A stretch of DNA of 46,404 nt from Chloroflexota bacterium (GTDB taxonomy: Bacteria > Chloroflexota > Dormibacteria > Dormibacterales > Dormibacteraceae), in the NCBI GenBank assembly GCA_005881275.1, contig VBEF01000055.1, positions 1-46,404 on the forward strand, given 5' to 3'. Position numbers and translations under genes: made by a program. The notes under the pieces were generated by a model. It was not told the origin of the DNA and made no database searches. It was given only the letters and a program-made list of their open reading frames with translations. This document shows, in pieces, positions 34,772-41,463 of this stretch; position 1 is the stretch's first letter, and every line of letters starts with the position of its first letter.

Positions 34772-35395
34772 TTAGACGCCGATTGGTTCGCGGACCAGGA
34801 TGATCGTGGTCCGGCCGGGCATGAAGTCCTGATCCAGGATCAGCGTGCGCGTGATCTTTGTCCCCACGCCCATCGTTTCCCGCAGCCGCGCGTCCTCATA
34901 TGGAAAGACGTGCTCGCGGATCCGGCGAAACGCCGTGTCCAGGTCCGGGACGATCTTCTGGCTGCCGATGACGAGGATCAGCTGCCCGGCGCCTGAGGCG
35001 ATCGGCCCGATCTGGCTGCCGCTGGCCGAGGTGACAACGATCTGACCTTCCTCGGTCACGGCGTGCGCGCTGTTGACCATGATGTCCGGCGCGGCACCGG
35101 CCCGGCGTATGTCGTCACGCTGCGTCTTCTGGTCCATCTTCATCGTCCGCCGGCGGACGAAGTCGTACTTCTCGTTGCCCATGAACTCTTTGAACAGGCC
35201 CGCGTCCTCGAGCGTCTTCGACTTGCCCGAGTGGACCTGCGCACCCTCCGGGATCCGCTTCAGCACCTCGGCCTTCGCCTCGGCCCCGTCATTCACGATC
35301 ACGACCTCGAAGTTCCGGGCGCGCAGCTTCTCCGCCAGCGCCTCCAACTGGGATTCCGATGCCGGCTCAGCGAACTCAACAGCAGCCATCGCCAT
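34772..35395 (-). CDS. LUD-domain protein (LutC-like)
   Basis: A 207-residue single LUD (DUF162) domain (HSGKSKTLEDAGLFKEF ... VNSAHAVTEEGQIVVTSASGSQIGPIASGAGQLILVIGSQKIVPDLDTAFRRI). LutC and related proteins work in lactate oxidation with LutA/LutB, but those partners are absent here, so the role is open. ATG 35395 follows an AGGAG site. It is divergent from a MarR regulator, with a palindrome in the 49-bp gap, suggesting direct control. Confidence 0.88.
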   Translation of the reverse strand: MAMAAVEFAEPASESQLEALAEKLRARNFEVVIVNDGAEAKAEVLKRIPEGAQVHSGKSKTLEDAGLFKEFMGNEKYDFVRRRTMKMDQKTQRDDIRRAGAAPDIMVNSAHAVTEEGQIVVTSASGSQIGPIASGAGQLILVIGSQKIVPDLDTAFRRIREHVFPYEDARLRETMGVGTKITRTLILDQDFMPGRTTIILVREPIGV

Positions 35396-35415
35396 AAGTC
35401 TTCTCCTTACAATAT

Positions 35416-35427
35416 TTGCTAGAGCAA
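35416..35427. promoter_or_regulatory. Palindrome in the LUD/MarR divergent gap (predicted MarR operator)
   Basis: TTGCT-AG-AGCAA is a perfect 5+5 palindrome with weaker symmetry extending to ATA/TAT, placed centrally between the two divergent starts. MarR proteins usually bind such sites and repress both genes. Confidence 0.65.
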
Positions 35428-35444
35428 CTATATAAGGAACAAGA

Positions 35445-35987
35445 TTGCGCCCTCAACCTATTCCAGATAGCGTGAGCGACGTGACGGTGAAGGTCCGGGC
35501 GGCGAACCGAGTCCAGGTCACGACCTGGATCAACCTGCACCAGACCGCGCGCGTCATCCAGGCCAAGATCGAGGAGCGGCTGCGAGCGACCACCGACCTC
35601 TCCTGGCCCGAGTTCGAGCTGTTGATGCGTCTCCAGGTCCGGTCCGCCCACCCGCTGCAGATGAGCGAGATCGCGGCTCAGCTGGTGGGCAGCCCGAGCG
35701 GGACGACCCGCATCGCCGACCGGCTGGAGAAGGACGGCCTCATCGTCCGCGAGACTCCTCGCGAGAACCGAAGGATCGTGCGCGTCCAGCTCACCGATCG
35801 CGGCCGCGCCGTGCTCGCCGAGGCCGACGAGACCTTCCGCGTCATCCTCCAGGAGACCTTCGGCGACCATCTGGCAGAGGGCGAGGTGTCGGAGCTACGC
35901 CAATCCCTGCGCAAGCTGCTGGAGAAGAACGGCGCCTGGCAGGAGGCTAGGTGCGACCCTGGGCTCGCGACTCCAGAAGCTTCCTGA
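35445..35987 (+). CDS. MarR-family transcriptional regulator
   Basis: A 180-residue winged-helix protein (LSWPEFELLMRLQVRSAHPLQMSEIAAQLVGSPSGTTRIADRLEKDGLIVRETPRENRRIVRVQLTDRGR). Residues 20-45 and 130-160 form the dimer helices. The start is TTG 35445, supported by AAGGA at 35434-35438; GTG 35472 is an alternative. It probably controls the divergent LUD gene and itself. Its last 41 bp overlap the convergent selenoprotein gene. Confidence 0.88.
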   Translation: MRPQPIPDSVSDVTVKVRAANRVQVTTWINLHQTARVIQAKIEERLRATTDLSWPEFELLMRLQVRSAHPLQMSEIAAQLVGSPSGTTRIADRLEKDGLIVRETPRENRRIVRVQLTDRGRAVLAEADETFRVILQETFGDHLAEGEVSELRQSLRKLLEKNGAWQEARCDPGLATPEAS

Positions 35988-36810
35988 CGATCGGGCTTGG
36001 CTCTTTCGGCTGCCACGCCTTGTAGGCCTCGCGAAGCGGCACCGGCCACTCCTGATCGAAGTCGACCCGGGCCCCGCTCGATGACGCGCCCGCGAGCACG
36101 CGCAGCGCAAGCTCGAGCACTCGCCGCTGCATGGCCTTGTCGTTCGGCACGCCGAACGCGTGGCCGAACGGGAACTCCACCCCGACGATTCGCGGCGCCC
36201 TCCGCTCCTCAGCGACCGCCGGCATCATCGTCACGACCACCGTCGGGATTCCCGCCGCCTCGATCCATCGCGCCAGCACGGGCACGTTCGAGCAGCAGTC
36301 GGGTCAAGCCGGCGCAAGGATGAGACCGCCCGCGCCCTGCTCCCTTAGATGCTCCACGATCTCGGGCGCGGTCTTGCGACGCCACTCCTCCAGGCCGCGA
36401 TCCTGATAGCCCATCACAGCGACGTGATTTGCCACGGCTCCGCCGACGATTCCTTGCTCTGCGAGCTCGGCGAGTCCGCGCATGGGAAGCGCGATCTCGG
36501 GATCGGCGAGCACGTCCTCGTCATTTATATGTAGGTGAGCGACGGCGATGTCGTCGGAACCTGCGGTTGCCGGTATCGAGCGCCAGGTCGAGTCGCCCCA
36601 CTCCGGATTCGCCTGCTCGCGATCGAGGTCGAAGGTCGACTGGCTCGCCTTCATGTAGATCCCGGCTGAGGTCAGCAGCGCGATGCGCGAGTCGGCGAGC
36701 CTGTTCTCGAACGGCGCCCAGACAGGTGATTCCTCGCCCGGGAACGCTCCGCGTCCCTCATATAAAGGACGGAAGCTGCGCGGCAGGAACCTGTAGCTGT
36801 CGACCAGCAC
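35947..36810 (-). CDS. GrdB-like reductase, predicted selenoprotein (in-frame UGA)
   Basis: A 287-residue protein of the glycine/sarcosine/betaine reductase B-like family, read through an in-frame UGA at 36306-36304 (codon 169). On the N-terminal side the frame ends in GGLILAPA; after UGA it continues without a shift as PDCC, SNVPVLARWIEAAGIPTVVVT, so residue 169 forms U-P-D-C. Cys homologues typically have CPDC here, so selenocysteine fits a UxxC redox centre. A SECIS-like hairpin follows at a suitable distance. The start is GTG 36810, overlapping the PhzF stop as TAGTG. It is the last gene of a four-gene operon. No sel genes are in the window; a simple nonsense mutation is the alternative. 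Confidence 0.8.
36259..36292 (-). promoter_or_regulatory. SECIS-like hairpin after the in-frame UGA
   Basis: On the minus-strand mRNA, 11 nt after UGA, CUCGA (36292-36288) pairs with UCGAG (36263-36259), and inside it CGUGCC (36286-36281) pairs with GGCGCG (36274-36269). The 6-nt apical loop CGUGCU contains the GU typical of bacterial SECIS, about 24 nt from UGA, inside the usual range. Confidence 0.6.
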
Positions 36811-37700
36811 TAAGAAAATTCAGCGAGCGTGCCGCTGACCACGGGCATCACGGAGCCGCCGACCTCGATTCGCTCGGGGATGTCCTTCGACTCGCCGTAC
36901 GCGAGCTCGATGTGGACGAAGCTCTGCCGCCCCATCTTCGTGCCCTGCTCGCTGACGATCTCGACCTTCGGCGCCCGCTCGATGAGGCCGTACTTGACCG
37001 CGTAGGCGCCGAGCGGCCCGCTGGCCGATCCCGTTGCGGGATCCTCGGACGTGTCGAGCGCGAACGCACGGCTGTAGAGCCGATTTGGCCCGTTCGCCGC
37101 GGTCAGAAAGACCGCGTCCGTGAGCCGTCGCGGCAAGAGCTTCTCCAGCCGGGATCGGTCAGACGTCGCCTGATCCACGGCGCTCGGGTCTCGCAGCGCC
37201 ACGAACAGAAACGGTAGGCCGGTGCTTGCAATCTGCGCAGGCGCGCTGGGCACGACATCCGCCACGTCAACCCCGATCGCGGCCGCAACCTGGGCGTGCG
37301 GAAAAACCTGGCCGAACGTGACTGTCGGATGCGTCATCCAGAACATCAGCCGCTGCGCCTCCTGGGTGCATCTCACCTTCACTGGCCCCACGCTTTCCTC
37401 GAGGACGAACTCAGCCGCGCCTTCCGGGACCGCACCTTCAGTCGCGAGCACCCACGCGGTCCCGATCGTGGGATGGCCCGCGAACGGCACTTCCTTGTGA
37501 GGGGTGAAGATCCGGACCCTGGCGGCGTTGGCGGGATCCTTTGGCGGGAGCACGAAGGTGGTCTCGGAGAAGTTCATCTCACGCGCGATTCGCTGCATGA
37601 GCTTGATCGGCATGCCCTTGGCGTCGAGGACGACGGCAAGCTGGTTGCCGAAGAGCGGTTTGTCGGTGAAGACGTCGACGATCCGGACCTTTCGCGTCAT
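36810..37700 (-). CDS. PhzF-family isomerase/epimerase-like protein
   Basis: A 296-residue protein of the PhzF fold (RKVRIVDVFTDKPLFGNQLAVVLDA ... MNFSETTFVL ... RIFTPHKEVPFAGHPTIGTAWVL ... DTSEDPATGSASGPLGAY). The conserved Glu in NFSET and the GHPTIG and EDPATGSA blocks are present, so it is probably catalytically active; the substrate is unknown. ATG 37700 overlaps the thioesterase stop as ATGA. It sits upstream of the selenoprotein in one operon. Confidence 0.92.
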   Translation of the reverse strand: MTRKVRIVDVFTDKPLFGNQLAVVLDAKGMPIKLMQRIAREMNFSETTFVLPPKDPANAARVRIFTPHKEVPFAGHPTIGTAWVLATEGAVPEGAAEFVLEESVGPVKVRCTQEAQRLMFWMTHPTVTFGQVFPHAQVAAAIGVDVADVVPSAPAQIASTGLPFLFVALRDPSAVDQATSDRSRLEKLLPRRLTDAVFLTAANGPNRLYSRAFALDTSEDPATGSASGPLGAYAVKYGLIERAPKVEIVSEQGTKMGRQSFVHIELAYGESKDIPERIEVGGSVMPVVSGTLAEFS

Positions 37701-38188
37701 TGCGCTGGAACGATGAGACATGTCGTTGTCCCATGCGCCAGGAGCTTGCCTGTGCTCAACGCGACCAGCTTGCCCTCGGCCGTCGCGATGGTGCCGCCGC
37801 GATGGATCACGATGCCTTCGCACCGGACCCGGCCCGTATCGAGCGTGATGGGTCGAACAAAGTTCGCTTTGACCTCGAGCGTGGTGTATCGCTCGCCCAC
37901 CCCGAGCGTCGAGTGAACGGCGCAGCCCATCGCCGAATCGAGCAGGGTCATCGCAAACCCGCCGTGGACCACGCCGATCGGGTTGTACAGGTGCTCGCCG
38001 GGTTCGCCCTCGAAAACGGCCTTGCCCTCCTCGACGTGCACCCCTGTGAAGCCCATCGTCTCGGCGATCGGCGGCGCCGGCAACCTGCCCTCGAACACTT
38101 CTTTGAGGATTTCGAGGCCGGTGCGGCCCGGCGCGGCCTGGAGCAGGAGGAACGGGTCCTCCCAGCTGACCGTGCGCGAGCGCTTCAT
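37697..38188 (-). CDS. PaaI-family hotdog thioesterase
   Basis: A 163-residue hotdog-fold protein (MGFTGVHVEEGKAVFEGEPGEHLYNPIGVVHGGFAMTLLDSAMGCAVHSTL ... RGGTIATAEGKLV). The VHGG motif is the usual active-site region of PaaI-like acyl-CoA thioesterases. ATG 38188 is supported by GGAG 6 nt upstream; ATG 38200, which overlaps the LysE stop, is an alternative. It is coupled to PhzF downstream. Confidence 0.88.
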   Translation of the reverse strand: MKRSRTVSWEDPFLLLQAAPGRTGLEILKEVFEGRLPAPPIAETMGFTGVHVEEGKAVFEGEPGEHLYNPIGVVHGGFAMTLLDSAMGCAVHSTLGVGERYTTLEVKANFVRPITLDTGRVRCEGIVIHRGGTIATAEGKLVALSTGKLLAHGTTTCLIVPAQ

Positions 38189-38199
38189 CCCCGTCTCCA

Positions 38200-38823
38200 T
38201 CACAAACCTGAAAAGGCCGATATCACGGCCAAAATTCCGAGCCCCGCGATGGCCGCGCCGCTGAAGACGCTGATCCCGCGCACAACCGCCGGTGTCAGCC
38301 GGGCCCTCAGCAGGGAGGCCGCGAGCACCAGGATGCACCACCAGGCGGCCGAGCCGAGCAGCACGCCGGCGACCACCAGCGCAGGCCCGCTGAACGAGCG
38401 GCCGGTGGCGAAGCCCAGGGTCGCCGCGAGCGCCGCGAACGAGAGGATCGTCGCAGGGTTGGTGATCGTCAGGCCGAGCGTCGACGCGTAGGCCCAGGCG
38501 AGACCGCGCCCTGTCGGGCCGCCCGCCGCTTCAACGTTTCGTCCTCGTTCGAGCAGGATGCGGAGCCCGAAACCCAGCAGGATGGCTCCGCCGACAACGG
38601 CCAGCGGCCGCCGCCCCGCGGCGAACGCAGCCGTCAGCGCGGCGACGCCGAACGTCGCGATGGCGGCGTAGAAGGCGTCCGCGGTCGCGACTCCGAAGCC
38701 CGAGAACAGGCCGGCGAGCCGGCCTTGCAGGAGCGTGCGCCTAACGCACAGGAAGAAGATCGGCCCGGGCGACGCGGCGATGGCCAGGCCCAGGACGAAG
38801 CCCCTGAGCAGCAGGCTGAACAC
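38200..38823 (-). CDS. LysE-family exporter
   Basis: A 207-residue membrane protein with about six helices (GFVLGLAIAASPGPIFFLCVRRTLLQGRLAGLFSGFGVATADAFYAAIATFG ... SAAWWCILVLAASLLR). It belongs to the LysE/RhtB translocators, which export amino acids or similar compounds. The start is GTG 38823, with AAGGG upstream. It is the first gene of the LysE-thioesterase-PhzF-GrdB-like operon. Confidence 0.9.
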   Translation of the reverse strand: MFSLLLRGFVLGLAIAASPGPIFFLCVRRTLLQGRLAGLFSGFGVATADAFYAAIATFGVAALTAAFAAGRRPLAVVGGAILLGFGLRILLERGRNVEAAGGPTGRGLAWAYASTLGLTITNPATILSFAALAATLGFATGRSFSGPALVVAGVLLGSAAWWCILVLAASLLRARLTPAVVRGISVFSGAAIAGLGILAVISAFSGL

Positions 38824-38888
38824 CGCATCCCTTCATGGCCGGGCAATTGTAGAAGTCGGAAGCCCCACCGGCCGCAGCCCCTCCGGCG

Positions 38889-38943
38889 GCAGCCCCTCCG
38901 GCGCCTTCGGCGCCACCTCCCCATAAAAATGGGGAGGAGTTTG
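38889..38943. repeat. Double-hairpin palindromic repeat, isolated copy
   Basis: CAGCCCCTCC, GGCGCC-TTC-GGCGCC, then CACCTCCCCA-TAAAAA-TGGGGAGGAGTTT. Same family as the copies around DUF559 and at 6612. Just upstream, 38862-38888 holds extra GGC-rich half units, probably a decayed neighbour copy. Confidence 0.82.
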
Positions 38944-38954
38944 CCGCCAGTGTG

Positions 38955-39335
38955 TTACTGACCTCCCAGGGCTCGGTATTGCGCTGCGTCGTAGAGCAGC
39001 TTGATCGACTTGATCCGATCCTCGCCGATCTCAAAGAACTCGGCGAAGCGCATCGTTCCCTCGGGAATGTCCGCGTCGTAAAGGACCGCTGCCCGGTGGC
39101 CGGCGTCAACCTGTTGAAGGACGTGGATCGGCGCTTGCAGGCCCTCGACAAAGCGCTTGAGGCCTCCGACGAAGCCGGCTGCGCCTCGGCGCTTTCCGGC
39201 GATCGGTCCCTCGAAGTCGAGATCGTCGTCGAGGACCCCTCGTACGCGGGTCTCATCGAATGACGCGATCCCGTCCCTCCAGCTGCCGTAGTAGTTCTCG
39301 ATCAGCTCAGCCGTCTTCGTGTTGGCGATGCCCAT
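38955..39335 (-). CDS. SnoaL-like/NTF2-fold protein
   Basis: A 126-residue small alpha+beta protein (AELIENYYGSWRDGIASFDETRVRGVLDDDLDFEGPIAGKRRGAAGFVGGLKRFVEGL). This is the SnoaL-like NTF2 fold found in small ligand-binding or isomerase-like proteins; function unknown. ATG 39335 follows an AAGGAG site. It lies 11 bp downstream of an SRPBCC gene, in the ArsR2 operon. Confidence 0.82.
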   Translation of the reverse strand: MGIANTKTAELIENYYGSWRDGIASFDETRVRGVLDDDLDFEGPIAGKRRGAAGFVGGLKRFVEGLQAPIHVLQQVDAGHRAAVLYDADIPEGTMRFAEFFEIGEDRIKSIKLLYDAAQYRALGGQ

Positions 39336-39346
39336 GTCTTGTCTCC

Positions 39347-39796
39347 TTATCCAGGCGAGATTCCGCTTGCCACCGGGATCCAGTTGTCGGGACCCGGATC
39401 GATTCCAGTTGCGGCCGCACCCAACCGCGTCAGGTAGTTGCCCCACCCGAGGCCATGCGTTGCGGCGCGCGTGTCGGGAAGGCCGGTGTGACGGAGGTTC
39501 AGATTGGTGCCGCTGGCGGTGGGCGTGAGGACGAACTCGACTCGGGACGCGCCGGGCGGAAGATCCTCGGCGCCGGCCATCCCCCACGCGAGGACCACCC
39601 GGCGGGGCGGATCGACCTCGAGGTACTGGCCGCGGATGAGGTAGCCGTTGATATCGACCGCAAACTCTCCCCCTGGGACCGGCTCCAGGCGCGCGTGCTG
39701 GCCCATCCAGGACACCATCCGGTCGGCCGAAACAAGATGAGCAAAGACAACGTCGGGCGGCGCATCGATGTCGATCGAGGTTGTGAACTCAGCCAT
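39347..39796 (-). CDS. SRPBCC (AHSA1-like) domain protein
   Basis: A 149-residue helix-grip protein (MAEFTTSIDIDAPPDVVFAHLVSADRMVSWMGQHARLEPVPGGEFAVDINGYLIRGQYLEVDPPRRVVLAWGM). This layout is typical of ArsR-linked AHSA1 proteins. It overlaps the ArsR2 stop by 8 bp and is followed by the SnoaL-like gene. Confidence 0.9.
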   Translation of the reverse strand: MAEFTTSIDIDAPPDVVFAHLVSADRMVSWMGQHARLEPVPGGEFAVDINGYLIRGQYLEVDPPRRVVLAWGMAGAEDLPPGASRVEFVLTPTASGTNLNLRHTGLPDTRAATHGLGWGNYLTRLGAAATGIDPGPDNWIPVASGISPG

Positions 39797-40130
39797 GGTT
39801 CCGTCCGTGGCGTCGTGCTTCCGCCTCGGCGGATCGCTTCAGGCCTTCGAGGTGCGCCGGCCAAAATCCGTCGAGGAAATCGCGCACAGCGGCGAGGCCG
39901 TCGGTGCGCACGACGAACAAGTGGCGAGTGCGCTCGCGCCGCTCGGTGACGAGGCCCGCCGTCCGAAGGACCCTCAGGTGGTGGGAAACGATCTGTTGCG
40001 AGATTCCGAGCTGGAGCGCTATCTCGCCAACCGCCAAGGGGCGGTCGCGGACCCGGGCGAGGACGCGGCGGCGGGTGCTGTCAGACAGCGCCTGCAACGC
40101 TCCGTCAACAGCTGCTGCGCGCGGGGCCAC
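39789..40130 (-). CDS. ArsR-family transcriptional regulator 2
   Basis: A 113-residue winged-helix repressor (ALQALSDSTRRRVLARVRDRPLAVGEIALQLGISQQIVSHHLRVLRTAGLVTERRERTRHLFVV). No metal-binding Cys pair is seen. The start is GTG 40130, 7 nt after a -10 box, so the mRNA is probably leaderless. A 14-bp palindrome overlaps the promoter spacer. It heads the ArsR-SRPBCC-SnoaL operon. Confidence 0.92.
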   Translation of the reverse strand: MAPRAAAVDGALQALSDSTRRRVLARVRDRPLAVGEIALQLGISQQIVSHHLRVLRTAGLVTERRERTRHLFVVRTDGLAAVRDFLDGFWPAHLEGLKRSAEAEARRHGRNHG

Positions 40131-40137
40131 GACAACA

Positions 40138-40166
40138 ATTCAAGCAGTCATTTGTACAAATGTCAA
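40138..40166 (-). promoter_or_regulatory. Promoter and operator of the ArsR2 operon
   Basis: On the minus strand, TTGACA (40166-40161), a 17-nt spacer and TTGAAT (40143-40138) end 7 nt before GTG 40130. The spacer contains the perfect palindrome CATTTGTACAAATG (40149-40162), the likely binding site of ArsR2. Confidence 0.75.
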
Positions 40167-40200
40167 CTTGTGGAATGGAGGGCGTGCGCTGCTTGACCGG

Positions 40201-40629
40201 TCAGGGGAAGAACGGCGCCGGCTTGCCTGTCTCTGCGTATTTCTTGAGCCGGCCGACGACCCGGCCCCACGTGTAGTTGACGGAGGCCAGGTCTTTCGCC
40301 GGCAGCTCGTCGGGCCAGCCCTCGTGGTTGAACGTCACCTCGTGGCCGCCGTCCTTCGCCGGCTCGATCTCCCAGGTCACGGTCGTTCCGTTCCACTGAG
40401 GGAATCCGCCGTGGGTCGACCAGCGGACGCGCTTGCCGGGCTCGAGCGTCTCGACCTTCATTTCGAGCACCGGTCCATGGAAACCAAACTTCGCGATCGA
40501 GCCGACCTTGGGTTCGGCGTGGCTGTCGGCGGTCCAGAAGCTCGCCAGCCCTTTCGCAGTCGAGAGCGCCTCGTAGATCTTGTTCGCGTCGGCGTCGATC
40601 GCAACCATGTGCATCAGCGGCCCAGCCAT
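40201..40629 (-). CDS. SRPBCC (AHSA1-like) domain protein
   Basis: A 142-residue helix-grip protein (MVAIDADANKIYEALSTAKGLASFWTADSHAEPKVGSIAKFGFHGPVLEMKVETLEPGKRVRWSTHGGFPQWNGTTVTWEIEP). ATG 40629 is preceded by AGGAGG about 9 nt upstream, which favours it over TTG 40638. It is divergent from ArsR3, with a shared palindrome in the gap. Confidence 0.9.
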   Translation of the reverse strand: MAGPLMHMVAIDADANKIYEALSTAKGLASFWTADSHAEPKVGSIAKFGFHGPVLEMKVETLEPGKRVRWSTHGGFPQWNGTTVTWEIEPAKDGGHEVTFNHEGWPDELPAKDLASVNYTWGRVVGRLKKYAETGKPAPFFP

Positions 40630-40645
40630 CCCAACCAACCTCCTA

Positions 40646-40673
40646 AAGATTTGGCTTAATTAAGCAATATCTT
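40646..40673. promoter_or_regulatory. 28-bp imperfect palindrome between SRPBCC and ArsR3
   Basis: The core GCTTAATTAAGC (40654-40665) is a perfect palindrome, flanked symmetrically by AAGAT (40646-40650) and ATCTT (40669-40673); only two positions on each side break the symmetry. On the plus strand a -10 TAGAAT (40673-40678) ends 7 nt before the ArsR3 ATG. A likely operator controlling both divergent genes. Confidence 0.7.
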
Positions 40674-40685
40674 AGAATAGGAGCG

Positions 40686-41018
40686 ATGGCGCCGCAACCT
40701 GCAGTTCGCGATCCCCTTCTCGCCCTGTCCAGCCCGCGCCGGCGCGAGATCCTCCGCCTGGTCTGGACCGAAGAGCGATCGGCAGGCGACATCGCGGGTG
40801 CGTTCGAGGTGACGTGGCCCGCCATCTCGCAGAACCTGCGCGTGCTGAAGGATGCGGGACTGATCAAGGAGCGCAGGGTCGGGACCAGCCGCCTCTACCG
40901 CGCCGACCGGACGGCGCTGAAGCCGCTCGAGTCCTATCTTCGCGGCATGTGGTCGCGCAACATCGACCGCTTGCGGTTGCTGGCCGAGGCCGAGGAGCGC
41001 GGGAAATCGAAGCGCTGA
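40686..41018 (+). CDS. ArsR-family transcriptional regulator 3
   Basis: A 110-residue winged-helix repressor (LLALSSPRRREILRLVWTEERSAGDIAGAFEVTWPAISQNLRVLKDAGLIKERRVGTSRLYRA). It is of the AHSA1-associated type, without metal-binding Cys. Its ATG follows a -10 box by 7 nt, so it may be leaderless. Its stop overlaps the next SRPBCC gene if that gene starts at CTG. Confidence 0.92.
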   Translation: MAPQPAVRDPLLALSSPRRREILRLVWTEERSAGDIAGAFEVTWPAISQNLRVLKDAGLIKERRVGTSRLYRADRTALKPLESYLRGMWSRNIDRLRLLAEAEERGKSKR

Positions 41019-41401
41019 TCGAGCAGCGAATCGCGGCGTCGGTGACGACCGTCTTCTCCTATCTCGTCGATCCCACCAAGCTCGTGCAGTGGATGGGCGT
41101 GTCGGCGCAGATCGATCCGCGACCAGGCGGCGAGTTCCGGCTCGACGTAGACGGCGAGCATGTCGCGATCGGCCAGTACAAGCTGGTCGAGCCTCCGCGC
41201 CGAATTGTCTTCAGCTGGGGATGGGAAGGCGACGCCGAAGTGGCGCCAGGCTCGACGACCGTCGAGATCACCCTCACACCCGACGGATCCGGCACGCTGC
41301 TCCGGCTCCGGCACAGCGACCTGCCCAACGAGCAGCAGCAGGCCATCCATCAAGAGGGGTGGCGGATGTATACCGCGAGGTTGGCCGAGCTGAAGGCGTA
41401 G
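41015..41401 (+). CDS. SRPBCC (AHSA1-like) domain protein, probable CTG start
   Basis: A 128-residue helix-grip protein (IEQRIAASVTTVFSYLVDPTKLVQWMGVSAQIDPRPGGEFRLDVDG ... HSDLPNEQQQAIHQEGW). The domain's first strand begins right after CTG 41015, which overlaps the ArsR3 stop as CTGA, the same overlap style as the ATGA, GTGA and TTGA junctions elsewhere. The nearest ordinary start, GTG 41042, would remove that strand. In-frame starts further upstream (GTG 40814, GTG 40949) lie inside ArsR3 and add unrelated residues. Confidence 0.8.
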   Translation: MIEQRIAASVTTVFSYLVDPTKLVQWMGVSAQIDPRPGGEFRLDVDGEHVAIGQYKLVEPPRRIVFSWGWEGDAEVAPGSTTVEITLTPDGSGTLLRLRHSDLPNEQQQAIHQEGWRMYTARLAELKA

Positions 41402-41463
41402 GCGGCTCGCGGCCAATCCTTTACCCGCCTTTAGTCTCGGGGCTCGTAACCTGAACACTCCCA

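Noticed and set aside
35947-36285. A separate 112-residue gene starting at GTG 36285
   Set aside because: It is in frame with the upstream half across a single UGA and completes the same protein family, so I treat both halves as one selenoprotein candidate.
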